Part shown: positions 16,107 through 24,511 of the stretch, piece after piece
Layout: each line of letters opens with the position of its first letter
How positions within the stretch are numbered: position 1 is the first letter of the stretch
Origin: Deltaproteobacteria bacterium
Lineage (GTDB): Bacteria > Desulfobacterota > Desulfobacteria > Desulfobacterales > SpSt-501
DNA length: 64,000 nt
Direction: 5' to 3'
NCBI GenBank assembly: GCA_016219005.1
Contig: JACRCN010000004.1
Location: 1 to 64,000, forward strand
Translations under genes and position numbers: made by a program
The notes under the pieces: model-generated
The model's database searches: none
What the model saw: the letters and a program-made list of their open reading frames with translations, nothing else
Told to the model about the DNA's origin: nothing

Positions 16107-17279
16107 CTAGCCGATGGCCTTGACCGTCGGCTTTCTTGCTGCCGGCGGCGTGTTACGGCTGGTGTTGACCACGATCTTACCGTCCACCAGCACCAGGGAA
16201 ACTCCCGGGTTGTCGCCGGCGGCGATGGCTGAGAGCGCGTCCTTGCCTACCGAGCCGAGGGGCGCATCCATGACGACCAGGTCCGCCTCGCGGCCCTCTG
16301 CGATCAGCCCGCGGTTCAGCTTGTACACACGGGCGGTGTTGCCCGTGGCCATGCAATGGGCCTGCTCCGGGGTGATCGGCGAAAGGCCGGCCAAAAGGTT
16401 GAGGACCCGCAGGACCCCCAGCGGCACCACCCCGGTGCCGGAAGGGGCGTCGTTGCCGATGATCACCCGGTGCAGGGCCTTGTGCTTGACGATCAGTTCA
16501 GCGGCCTCGACCGCCACCTTAAGGTTGCCGCAGTGGACCATCTCGAGGGCCATGGAGGTTTGGGCGACCAGCTTGGCCACCTCCGCCATGGACACGGCCG
16601 TGGGGCCGCCGTTCAGGTGGGAGACGACATCCGGATCGGCCTTGAGCACATGCTCCGCGGTCACCGTGCTGCTGCCCGGGATGGAGGTTCCGCCGGTGTG
16701 CATCATGACGGTCATGCCGTTCTTGCGCGCCCACTGCACCATGGGGGCGGCCTCCTCAGGCGTTTTGATCGAGCCCAGGCCGATTTCGCCCACCACGCGC
16801 ACCCCCTCCCGGGCCATCTCCTCGAAGTCTTTCTCAACCAGCCCCTTTTCTAAAATGACCGCGCCCCCGATCACTTTCATGCCTCCCGGCCGGAACTTGG
16901 CGAAGGATTTGGCTGCAAGTATGGCGAGGGCTTTTACGCCGGCCGGGTCGGTCGGCCGGCCCGGCAGGTGAACCTCGCCGGCGGAGATGGCGGTGGTGAC
17001 CCCGCCGTGGACTTCGCTCTCCAGAAAATCCGTCTGCTTCTGACGCGGGCTGAAATCCATCAGCACCGGGTGGACGTGGGAGTCGATCAGTCCGGGGGTC
17101 ACGGTGGTGCCGGCGCAGTCGATCACCGTCTGGGCGGACGTCTCCTGCATGTCCTTGAGAAAACCCACTCTGCGGATCAAGCCGTCCTCGATCCATACGG
17201 CGTCAGCGTCGATCAGGGGTTTTTCGATGTTGCCGCTCACGAGTGTGCCGATGTTCTTTAGCAACAGGCTCTTATCCAT
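16107..17279 (-). CDS. ena: Enamidase (amidohydrolase superfamily)
   Basis: A 390-residue cytosolic amidohydrolase closely resembling E. barkeri enamidase, which hydrolyses 1,4,5,6-tetrahydro-6-oxonicotinate to (S)-2-formylglutarate and ammonia with an Fe-Zn centre. Matching metal ligands are H68 and H70 (SHVHP), E165 (VVGEIGLGSIK), H194 (MHTGGTSIPGSS), H221 (SHLNGGP) and D277 (GNDAPSGTG). Several of these blocks are nearly identical to the characterised enzyme as I recall it. The length also fits. AAGGAGG precedes the ATG. It lies between the ALDH and hnr genes, so product hand-over to the ALDH is likely. Confidence 0.9.
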   Translation of the reverse strand: MDKSLLLKNIGTLVSGNIEKPLIDADAVWIEDGLIRRVGFLKDMQETSAQTVIDCAGTTVTPGLIDSHVHPVLMDFSPRQKQTDFLESEVHGGVTTAISAGEVHLPGRPTDPAGVKALAILAAKSFAKFRPGGMKVIGGAVILEKGLVEKDFEEMAREGVRVVGEIGLGSIKTPEEAAPMVQWARKNGMTVMMHTGGTSIPGSSTVTAEHVLKADPDVVSHLNGGPTAVSMAEVAKLVAQTSMALEMVHCGNLKVAVEAAELIVKHKALHRVIIGNDAPSGTGVVPLGVLRVLNLLAGLSPITPEQAHCMATGNTARVYKLNRGLIAEGREADLVVMDAPLGSVGKDALSAIAAGDNPGVSLVLVDGKIVVNTSRNTPPAARKPTVKAIG

Positions 17280-17382
17280 GTCCTGCCTCCTTAATTCGAG
17301 CCGCGTTCCATGTCGCGTGCTGGGCGGGTGTAACGTGTTGCGTTCTAAGTGTTACGTGATTAAACCTCGCCGCAGGCGGCGT

Positions 17383-18864
17383 TTAAACCCATCTCGCCGT
17401 GACCGTCTTTTCGTCCATGAAGAGCTTCATGGAGGCCAGCCGCGACTTGGCGTTCCCGAGGAACGAGGCCCGCCGGGAGCCCAGCGGGAAGAACGAATAG
17501 GGTTGGGCCACGCCCAAGTTCACGCCCACGTTGCCGACGTTGACCTCGCGGATGAACTTGCGGGCATGCTTGCCGCTTTGGGTCATGATGCAGGCCGAGT
17601 GCCCGAGATTGGTCTTGGTGTTGATCCATTCAATGGCTTGGTCCAAGCTCTCGCTCCGGATGAGCGCCGCCACCGCGCCGAAGGCTTCTTCCCTGGCGCT
17701 CGGCATGTCGATGTCGGCGCCCTCGAGGATGGTGGGTCCCATGAAAAAGCCCCTGGGGTAGTCCTTGGGTGCGTTCGTGCGGCCGTCGAGCACCAGTTTG
17801 CAGCCGTCCTTCAGGGCCTGGTCGATCCATTGCCGGACGTTCTCCCTGCCGGCCTTCGTGGCGTAGGGACCCATTTCGACCTCGGTGTCGAGGCCGTAGC
17901 CGAGTTTTATTTTGGCCGCGGCCTCCTTGAAGCGGGTCTTGACCTCGTCGTAGATGTTGCCCATGATGACCACGTTGTCCATGCCGAGGCAGCGCTGGCC
18001 GGTCATGCCGAAGCAGGCCCGCAGCATCCACGGCACGGCGGAATCCAGGTCGGCGTCCGGCATGATCACCAGCAGGTTCTTGCCGTTGCCGTTGATCGAG
18101 GAGCGCTTGCCGAGCCGGCCGCACTGCTCGTAGAGGTCCCGGCCCGCGCGATTGGACCCGATGAAACCCACCCCCTGGATGTGCGGATGCTCCAGGATCA
18201 TCTTGTTGATCGTGCGGCCGCCGTGAATCATGTTGATGACGCCCTTGGGAAAACCAGCCTCGAGCGCGACACGGTTCACCATCTCCGCGGCAACCGGGTC
18301 CTGGCGACTGGGGCTGATGACCACCGTGCAGCCGGCGGCCAGAGCGTAGGGCACGAACGACGACCACCCGTGCATGGGGATGTTGCCCGGGGTGACGATC
18401 AGGAAAGCCCCCACCGGTTCCCAGAACAGGTACTCGTCGATGCCGCTTGCCAGATTCATGATCCCCGCGTTTTCCTTGACCAGGCCGTAGGCTGCCGAGC
18501 ATGCGGACTCGATGTTCTCCAGCACGCGCGCGAGCGTGCCCTTGGCCTCCTCGATGGTGCGGCCGTGGTCCTGGACCAGGACCCGGCAGAGCCTGTCGGT
18601 GTTCTCGCGAAACTTGTTGTGCATCGTGAAGAGCATGTAGGCCCGCTCGCGCAAGGGTACGTTTTTCCAGGTCTGGAACGCCAGATGGGCGGCCTCCACG
18701 GCGGCCGTCGCCTCTTCCCTTGTCGCCTGGGGAAACTCGGCGATCACCTCGCCCGTGGCCGGGTTGAGGTCCGGCTCGACCGTGGCGGATCCCGATTCGA
18801 CCCACTCCCCGCCGATGAGGAACCTCAGTTTGCCGTAGTGCTTCTTAACCTCGGGTAGCAGCAT
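17383..18864 (-). CDS. CoA-acylating aldehyde dehydrogenase, methylmalonate-semialdehyde dehydrogenase-like
   Basis: A 493-residue ALDH most like MmsA/IolA. Catalytic Cys292 is in GMTGQRCLGM, preceded by Arg291; a second arginine, R113 in GTLARVLENIE, aligns with the other residue that binds the malonyl carboxylate in that family. The usual general-base glutamate motif is replaced by NGNGKN (258-263) before LLVIMPDADLD, as expected for CoA-acylating members. The usual KPSE lysine is replaced by serine (VISPSRQ), so cofactor binding may differ. Since 2-formylglutarate is a 2-substituted malonate semialdehyde, I infer oxidative decarboxylation to glutaryl-CoA. AAGGAGG precedes ATG 18864. It overlaps the gntR gene by 20 bases. 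Confidence 0.82.
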   Translation of the reverse strand: MLLPEVKKHYGKLRFLIGGEWVESGSATVEPDLNPATGEVIAEFPQATREEATAAVEAAHLAFQTWKNVPLRERAYMLFTMHNKFRENTDRLCRVLVQDHGRTIEEAKGTLARVLENIESACSAAYGLVKENAGIMNLASGIDEYLFWEPVGAFLIVTPGNIPMHGWSSFVPYALAAGCTVVISPSRQDPVAAEMVNRVALEAGFPKGVINMIHGGRTINKMILEHPHIQGVGFIGSNRAGRDLYEQCGRLGKRSSINGNGKNLLVIMPDADLDSAVPWMLRACFGMTGQRCLGMDNVVIMGNIYDEVKTRFKEAAAKIKLGYGLDTEVEMGPYATKAGRENVRQWIDQALKDGCKLVLDGRTNAPKDYPRGFFMGPTILEGADIDMPSAREEAFGAVAALIRSESLDQAIEWINTKTNLGHSACIMTQSGKHARKFIREVNVGNVGVNLGVAQPYSFFPLGSRRASFLGNAKSRLASMKLFMDEKTVTARWV

Positions 18865-19561
18865 GTGCAGCCTCCTTGGATCTTGTCGAGTTTGAATCGT
18901 CGCGAAGATGGTCCTTGCCAACTTTTTTCTGGGCCGCCATGCCCTTCAGGATATGGTCGCGGGTGAGGGCTTCGGCGCGGGGTTTGTCCCTGGCCTTGAT
19001 GGCGTTAAGAATCTCGCGGTGAAACCGGCAGGATCGTTCCAGGTGGTCGCGGTCCGCGAGCGACCGGCAGGCCATCCGCTTGACCTGGTTGTTGAGGGAT
19101 TGTTGGATTTTTTTCAGCCGGCCGTGGCCGGCGATCACCGCCGTGGTTTCGTGGAAGAGATTGTTGAACTCCTCGTAGCGGATGATGTCCGGCCGTTTGT
19201 TCCCGTGTACGAATTCTTCCATCTGGCCGACGATCTTTTCGAGTTTTTCGACTCCGCTTGGCGTCAGCTTATCGATCGCAAGCGTCGCGGCCATGGTGTA
19301 AAGGGCTGTCTTGAGAGTGTAAATTTCCCAGATGTCCTGGTCGGTCAACTCGGCCACGAACACTCCGCGCCGCGGTTCGCGCCGCACCAGCCCCGCGGCC
19401 TCCAGTATCTTGAACGCCTCGCGCACGGGCGGGCGGCTGACCCCGAGCCGATCGGAGATCTCCTGTTCCTTGACTTGCTGGCCGGGCAGGAGCTTGCCCT
19501 TGATAATCATGTCCTCCAGGCGCTTGACGGTGCGGTCGACGATGGATTCGACTTTCATCAT
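18845..19561 (-). CDS. GntR/FadR-family transcriptional regulator
   Basis: A 238-residue regulator with an N-terminal winged helix (EQEISDRLGVSRPPVREAFK, about 30-49, and RREPRRGVFVAEL) and a C-terminal all-helical FCD ligand domain with the histidines that usually bind a metal (FHETTAVIAGH, CRFHREIL). ATG 19561 is chosen, with GGGGG just upstream. The longer frame to 19726 would run through the promoter and operator. It probably controls its own operon and the TRAP operon through ATTGTCTACAAT sites. The ligand is presumably nicotinate or a pathway intermediate; this is inferred. Confidence 0.88.
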   Translation of the reverse strand: MMKVESIVDRTVKRLEDMIIKGKLLPGQQVKEQEISDRLGVSRPPVREAFKILEAAGLVRREPRRGVFVAELTDQDIWEIYTLKTALYTMAATLAIDKLTPSGVEKLEKIVGQMEEFVHGNKRPDIIRYEEFNNLFHETTAVIAGHGRLKKIQQSLNNQVKRMACRSLADRDHLERSCRFHREILNAIKARDKPRAEALTRDHILKGMAAQKKVGKDHLRDDSNSTRSKEAAHAATRG

Positions 19562-19637
19562 GCCCCCGTTCTGCCTGCGGTCGGGTGGGTGCTGCAGGCG
19601 GTTTGAATGCGGAAATGAGCGGCGAACCGGCAGATTT

Positions 19638-19688
19638 GTCTTTTGTATATTGTCTACAATTTTTGCGTTGACGATGTCAACGCAAAAA
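19638..19688 (-). promoter_or_regulatory. gntR-ALDH-ena-hnr promoter with operator and palindrome
   Basis: ATTGTCTACAAT (19649-19660) is a perfect inverted repeat with a two-base centre. Next to it TTTTTGCGTTGAC (19660-19672) and GTCAACGCAAAAA (19676-19688) form a perfect 13-base palindrome with GAT at the centre. On the minus strand a TTGACA -35 lies inside the palindrome and the TAGACA-type -10 lies inside the operator (18-base spacer). This would allow repression at the -10 and a second protein at the -35. Confidence 0.62.
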
Positions 19689-19743
19689 AATATCGCCTCC
19701 GCAGTTCCTGCGGGAGCGATGCGCAATGCAGAGACCGGCCCTG

Positions 19744-22020
19744 TTACGGCGCCGGCTTGAAGTGGCCGGCGGCGATGCTGGCCGCCAGAACGCGCTCCAG
19801 GTTGGCCGGCAGGGCGTACAGGCGGACTCCCAGCGCATCGGCGATCGCGTTCAAGATGGCCGGCGCGGTGGGGATCAAGGCCGGCTCGCCCACGCCTTTG
19901 GCGCCGAAGGGGCCGGAAGGCTCGGGCGACTCCACGATGATGGGCACCACCTCGGGCATGTCGGCGCAGGTGGGGATGTGGTAGTCCTTCATGGAAAGGG
20001 TCTTGCCGGGCTCGAACTCTTCCATCAGGGCAAACCCCAGCCCCATGGCAACCCCGCCGCAGATCTGGCCGATGACGCTTTCCGGGTGGATGGCCTTGCC
20101 AACGTCGTGGGCGGCTACGACCCTCTCAACCGCCACCTCGCCGGTCAGCACATCCACCGTCACCAGTGCGAGCTGGGCGGCAAAGGCATAGGTGGCGTAG
20201 GGGACGCCCTGTCCGGTCTGAGGATCGAGCGGCACGGTTTCCGGGTCGAAGTAACCCTGCCAGGAGAGCGAGGCCCCCTTGGACTTGATGCGCTTGGCCA
20301 ACTCGGCAAAGGATACGCACTGATCGGGCTGGCCGATGACGAGCGCGCACCCGCCATCGAACATGAGCGCAGACTTAGCGACGCGCAGCTTGTTCATCGC
20401 CTCGGTTTTCAAAACGTCGGCAAGCTGCTCGGCGGCTTGCTTGACGGCGTTGCCGGAGATGTAGGTCTGGCGGCTGGCCGAGGTGGCGCCGGCGTTGGTG
20501 GTGAACTTGGTATCGGCCGTTACGAGGCGTACCGCCTGCGGCGCCAGGCCCAGGATTTCGGCCGCGATCTGGGAGAGTACCGTGGAGGACCCCTGGCCGA
20601 TGTCGGCGCAGCCGGTGAACAATGTGACGGAACCGTCGCGGTCCATCTCGACCCGCGCCGTGGAGGGGTTCTGGACGCCGGTGTTGCCGATCCCGTACCA
20701 CATGGCGCCGATGCCGACCCCCCGCTTTTTGTAAGGCGCAGCCGGCGCGGCGGTCCAGCCCTTGCGGGCCTCGTCGTAGTGCGGCTGGATGGCGCGCAGG
20801 CAGTCGCCGATGCCGACGCTGGCCGAAAACACCTGGCCCGTCGCTGTCGTCGATCCTACCCGATGGGCGTTGAGCATGCGCATCGCCAGCGGGTCCAGGC
20901 CCAGGTCTAGTGCGTGCAGGTCGATCTGGCTTTCATGGGCGAAAGCGATCTGGGGGGTCCCAAACCCGCGCATGGCCCCGCAAAACGGGTTGTTGGTGTA
21001 GACGCCGTAGCTCCGGATGTCGACGTTTTCGATTGCGTAGGGGCCGGTGGCGTGCACCGGGGCGCGGTTGGCGACCGCCGGGCCGTAGGAGGCATAGGCG
21101 CCCGTGTCGCAGATGATCGTCGCCTGCATGGCGAGAAGGCGTCCGTTCTCATCGGCGCCGGTCTTCATGCGCATGCTGAGCGGATGGCGCTTGGCCGTAC
21201 CGAGGTAGGCTTCTTCGCGCGTGTAGACATAGCGCACCGGCCGCCTCAGATGGTAGAGGGCCAGCCCGATGAAGCCCTGGACGTTCAGGTCGAGCTTGGA
21301 CCCGAATCCGCCGCCGGTGGCGGCCTGGATGATGCGGACCTTTTCGTCGGCCAATCCCAGAAGGGTTACGACGTCCTTGTGATCGTAGTGGGGGTTCTGG
21401 GTGGAGGCATAAATGACCAGGGTCCCGTCGCTGTCGACGAACCCGGCCCCGGCGTCAGGCTCGATGGTGTTGTGCTCGATGAAGGTCGTTCGATAGGTCT
21501 TCTCGATGATGCTCTTGCAGCGCGTGAAAGCCGACCCGACATCCCCCCGGCGGATGGTGCGGCTCACCATGACGTTGCCCTTGGCATGCACCTTGGGTGC
21601 ATCCTCGGCCATGGCCTTCTCGGGGTCGAACACAGGCGGGAGGTCGCGGTAGTCGACCTCGATGGCCTTCAGGGCTTGCTCAGCGGTGGTTTCCGTCTCC
21701 GCGGCGACGAGGGCCACCGGGTCGGCGATCGAGCGCACCTTGTCGCCCATCAAAATCGGCTGGTCCTTGAGGATGATGCCGGTCAGGTTTTTCCCCGGGA
21801 TGTCCATAGCCGTGAACACGGCGGCGACGCCCTTGATCCGCAACGCTTTTTCGGTGTTGATCGCGAGGATTTCGGCGTGCGGCCGGCCGCTGCGCAGCGC
21901 CTTGAGAACGAGGGGGGCGCCCAGTTCGATATCGGCGCTGTAACGTGCTCTTCCGGTGACTTTTTCGCGCGCTCCGACGCGCTCGATGCTTTTGCCTATG
22001 GCCTGGTGTGCGCCCGTCAT
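19744..22020 (-). CDS. Molybdopterin-binding subunit of xanthine dehydrogenase-family hydroxylase (putative nicotinate dehydrogenase)
   Basis: A 758-residue large subunit. Mo-cofactor signatures are ATGGGFGSKLDLNVQG, CGAMRGFGTPQ, GCADIGQGSSTV and the C-terminal GPFGAKGVGEPALIP, which carries the catalytic glutamate. No signal peptide is seen, so it is cytosolic. The context (three-subunit hydroxylase upstream of hnr and ena) points to nicotinate hydroxylation at C6. In E. barkeri this subunit is split into NdhL and NdhM and carries selenium; here it is one chain. The start ATG 22020 overlaps the FAD-subunit stop (ATGA); an extension to 22221 lies inside that gene. Confidence 0.88.
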   Translation of the reverse strand: MTGAHQAIGKSIERVGAREKVTGRARYSADIELGAPLVLKALRSGRPHAEILAINTEKALRIKGVAAVFTAMDIPGKNLTGIILKDQPILMGDKVRSIADPVALVAAETETTAEQALKAIEVDYRDLPPVFDPEKAMAEDAPKVHAKGNVMVSRTIRRGDVGSAFTRCKSIIEKTYRTTFIEHNTIEPDAGAGFVDSDGTLVIYASTQNPHYDHKDVVTLLGLADEKVRIIQAATGGGFGSKLDLNVQGFIGLALYHLRRPVRYVYTREEAYLGTAKRHPLSMRMKTGADENGRLLAMQATIICDTGAYASYGPAVANRAPVHATGPYAIENVDIRSYGVYTNNPFCGAMRGFGTPQIAFAHESQIDLHALDLGLDPLAMRMLNAHRVGSTTATGQVFSASVGIGDCLRAIQPHYDEARKGWTAAPAAPYKKRGVGIGAMWYGIGNTGVQNPSTARVEMDRDGSVTLFTGCADIGQGSSTVLSQIAAEILGLAPQAVRLVTADTKFTTNAGATSASRQTYISGNAVKQAAEQLADVLKTEAMNKLRVAKSALMFDGGCALVIGQPDQCVSFAELAKRIKSKGASLSWQGYFDPETVPLDPQTGQGVPYATYAFAAQLALVTVDVLTGEVAVERVVAAHDVGKAIHPESVIGQICGGVAMGLGFALMEEFEPGKTLSMKDYHIPTCADMPEVVPIIVESPEPSGPFGAKGVGEPALIPTAPAILNAIADALGVRLYALPANLERVLAASIAAGHFKPAP

Positions 22021-22874
22021 GAGGTCACCAGAGGATGCAGCATTCTGACCAGGAGCCCATGAATGGCGGCCTCCTTGTAGATGGTTGAAGGCCGGCGGCC
22101 GGTTATGGCGATGGTTCGCTCCGCCAGCAGCCGGCCGGCCTCCCAGACCAGTTCGGCGGTGGGCACCCGGCCGTCCAGGCAGCTTTCGACTTCCGGCATG
22201 CGGTGGGGCGTCGGCGTGCAAGAGCCCAGGGAAAAACGGAAGAAGGAGAGCCTGCCGTCCGGCTCCTGCCGCGCCATGGCCGCCGCGTTGATCCGGGCGA
22301 TGACCAGCTCCCTGCGGCGGCCGATTTTCTGAAAATCGGCAAAAGTTACATCGGCGGCCGGCTTGAGGATGAACCGCAGGATGAGTTCATCCGGCGGAAG
22401 CGAGCAGGCGTAGGGGCCGGAGGCGATATCCTCGACCAAGACCTCGCGCAGGCCGCGCCTGCTTGCCAACACGGCCCGGGCCTCGTGGATGACGAGGGGC
22501 GGCACCGTGTCCCCGCAGGGTGAGCAGTGGGCCACGTTGCCGCCGATGGTGGCGACGTTGCGGACTTGGCGGCTGGCGAAAGTGAAACTGCATTTACGCA
22601 GCGCGGGCGCATGCCGTTCCAGGACATCGGAGGACTGGATCTCGGAGAGCGTGACGCCGGCACCGACGCTGACGCCTTCCGGCGTGACATCGATGCCCTT
22701 GAGCTCGTGCAGACGGCTCACATCCAGGATGAATTCGGGTCTGGCATCGCCGTTGCGCAGGTCGACCACCAAATCGGTACCGCCGGCCAGTATCCTGTTC
22801 CGGCTGCCGTGCCGGTCCAGGTGGTCGAGCGCCTCCGCGAGGGTTTCCGGCCGGATGTAGTGCAAACGGCTCAT
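22017..22874 (-). CDS. ndhF: FAD-binding subunit of the molybdenum hydroxylase
   Basis: A 285-residue medium subunit of the CoxM/XdhB type. The FAD-binding motifs are RILAGGTDLVVDLRNG (about 28-43) and VATIGGNVAHCSPCGD (about 107-122). It would carry electrons from the [2Fe-2S] subunit to NAD(P)+. It overlaps both neighbours by four bases, so the three subunits are coupled at translation. Confidence 0.9.
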   Translation of the reverse strand: MSRLHYIRPETLAEALDHLDRHGSRNRILAGGTDLVVDLRNGDARPEFILDVSRLHELKGIDVTPEGVSVGAGVTLSEIQSSDVLERHAPALRKCSFTFASRQVRNVATIGGNVAHCSPCGDTVPPLVIHEARAVLASRRGLREVLVEDIASGPYACSLPPDELILRFILKPAADVTFADFQKIGRRRELVIARINAAAMARQEPDGRLSFFRFSLGSCTPTPHRMPEVESCLDGRVPTAELVWEAGRLLAERTIAITGRRPSTIYKEAAIHGLLVRMLHPLVTS

Positions 22875-23356
22875 GTTTGTTCCTTGCGGGTGTGGGCGGC
22901 GTCTTCGATGGAGGCAAATATGTGGCGGTAGCCGGTGCAGCGGCAGAGATTGCCGGCAATCGCCTTTGAGATCTCAGCGCGCGTCGGCGCGGGATTTATA
23001 TCCAGCAGCGCCTTGGTGCTCATCAGGAGCCCCGGCGTGCAGAATCCGCACTGCACCGCGTGTTCTTTCACAAACGCCTCCTGGAGGGGGTGCAGCGCTT
23101 CCGGGGAGCCCAGCCCTTCGATGGTCTGAACCGTCCGCCCGTCGAGCTGGGCGGCCAGCATCAGGCAGGAGTTCACCGCCTTGCCGTCGACGATGACCGT
23201 GCAGGCGCCGCATTCGCCGATGCCGCAGCCCTCCTTGGTTCCCTTCAATTTCAGGACATCCCGAATGAGCTTGAGCGCGGTTGTATCGGCCGGGAACTCC
23301 GCCGACCGTGGTTGGCCGTTCAGAGTGAACCGGATCCTGACAGACGACGCATCCAT
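22871..23356 (-). CDS. ndhS: [2Fe-2S] subunit of the molybdenum hydroxylase
   Basis: A 161-residue small subunit. It has an N-terminal plant-type ferredoxin domain with GCGIGECGACTV and NSCL, and a C-terminal helical domain with CGFCTPG and CRCTG for the second [2Fe-2S] cluster. It is the first gene of the minus-strand catabolic operon. ATG 23356 has GGGAG about 7 bases upstream; a further upstream ATG at 23410 adds a segment not typical of the family. Confidence 0.92.
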   Translation of the reverse strand: MDASSVRIRFTLNGQPRSAEFPADTTALKLIRDVLKLKGTKEGCGIGECGACTVIVDGKAVNSCLMLAAQLDGRTVQTIEGLGSPEALHPLQEAFVKEHAVQCGFCTPGLLMSTKALLDINPAPTRAEISKAIAGNLCRCTGYRHIFASIEDAAHTRKEQT

Positions 23357-23457
23357 GTCGAATCTCCCGAGCGAGTTGTGGAAAATCATTTTTAAGGAAA
23401 GTCCGCACAAGAGTCAATATCCACCGGTTTTCCCATGTTTGAAAATTCGGGGTTGGC

Positions 23458-23486
23458 TTGTGCCCGTTTTGATTATACAATACTAA
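23458..23486. promoter_or_regulatory. Divergent promoter region between ndhS and the CMD gene
   Basis: On the plus strand TTGTGC (23458) and TACTAA (23481) have a 17-base spacer. On the minus strand a perfect TATAAT lies at 23477-23472 but lacks a clear -35. The minus-strand word TATTGTATAAT shares the TATTGT half of the GntR operator, so it may be a weak third site. This is tentative. Confidence 0.35.
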
Positions 23487-23550
23487 AATTGACGATCGAG
23501 GCGCGGGCGGGAACGCCCCTTGAATTTTGAATGTGAAGGAGGAGCAGTCT

Positions 23551-23928
23551 ATGGACAAGCAAAAATTCGATCAGGGGTTGGCCGTGAGGCGCGAGGTTCT
23601 CGGAGACGAATACGTGGACAAGGCCGTGGCGGCCACCACCGATTTCACCCGGCCGATGCAGGAATTGCTCAACGAAAACTGCTGGGGCACGATCTGGACC
23701 CGCGCGGGCCTGCCCCGCAAGACCCGCAGCCTGGTGACACTGGCGTTCCTGTCGGCATTGAGGGCGACGGCCGAGATCAAGAGCCACGTGCGCGGGGCGC
23801 TGCGCAACGGCTGCACGGTGCAGGAAATCCAGGAGGTGCTCCTGCAGGCGTCGGTTTACGTTGGGGTGCCGGCCGGGGTCGAAGCCTTCCGGGCGGCCAA
23901 GGAAGTGATTGACACCTGGAAGGAATGA
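23551..23928 (+). CDS. Carboxymuconolactone decarboxylase (CMD) family protein
   Basis: A 125-residue all-helical protein of the CMD family. The conserved core is AGLPRKTRSLVTLAFLSAL, followed by IKSHVRGALRNGCTVQEIQE. It lacks the CxxC of AhpD-type peroxidases, so it is more like the decarboxylase branch, but the substrate is unknown. AAGGAGGAG precedes ATG 23551. It is divergent from the hydroxylase operon, so co-regulation is possible. Confidence 0.85.
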   Translation: MDKQKFDQGLAVRREVLGDEYVDKAVAATTDFTRPMQELLNENCWGTIWTRAGLPRKTRSLVTLAFLSALRATAEIKSHVRGALRNGCTVQEIQEVLLQASVYVGVPAGVEAFRAAKEVIDTWKE

Positions 23929-24004
23929 CGGCGTCGCCACATGCCGATCATCATCCTGTGGCCCGTTCGGCAAAGTGTTTCATACCTTAATTAAGGATGC
24001 GGGC

Positions 24005-24457
24005 ATGGAATTTCATCCGCAGTACTGGCACTGGCTGGTGTTTGGGATGGTGCTGGTCATCGCCGAGCTTATCATCCCAAGCTTCACTATTTTCTGGTTC
24101 GGGCTCGCCGGCATCATCGTCGGTGGGGTCCTGCTCCTGGCCCCCCAAACGAGCTTCACGTGGCAGCTTTTCCTTTGGGCCGTCGCCGCCGGGGGCATGA
24201 CCTTCCTGTGGTTCAAATTATTCAAGCCGCTCATGGCCGACCGCACCAAGGCCGGGATCTCGCGGGAGGCGATCATGGGGGAGACCGGTCAGGTCATCCG
24301 GGCCCCGGAAGCGGGCGAACGCGGTGTGGTGCGGTTCACGACGCCCTTGCTCGGGGCCGAGGAGTGGCCGTTCATCTGCGAGCTAAAGGTGGCCACCGGC
24401 GACCGCGTGGCGGTGACCGATATCTCCGGCAACACGTTGATTGTCACTAAACGATAG
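24005..24457 (+). CDS. NfeD-family membrane protein
   Basis: A 150-residue protein with two to three N-terminal hydrophobic helices (about 8-70) and a C-terminal OB-fold (GETGQVIRAPEAGERGVVRF to DISGNTLIVTKR), the short NfeD1b form without the protease domain. Such proteins are typically encoded next to a slipin, as here (gap 54 bases), and probably work with it in membrane microdomains. The start at 24005 has GGATG upstream. Confidence 0.88.
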   Translation: MEFHPQYWHWLVFGMVLVIAELIIPSFTIFWFGLAGIIVGGVLLLAPQTSFTWQLFLWAVAAGGMTFLWFKLFKPLMADRTKAGISREAIMGETGQVIRAPEAGERGVVRFTTPLLGAEEWPFICELKVATGDRVAVTDISGNTLIVTKR

Positions 24458-24511
24458 GCGGCTCTTCAGCCATTCGCTCCCCGGCCGCCCGAACCGCAAA
24501 GGAGAAACAGC

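Noticed and set aside
23472-23483. Possible third GntR operator in front of ndhS
   Set aside because: Only one half (TATTGT on the minus strand) matches; the other half is not conserved. It is mentioned only as part of the promoter region.
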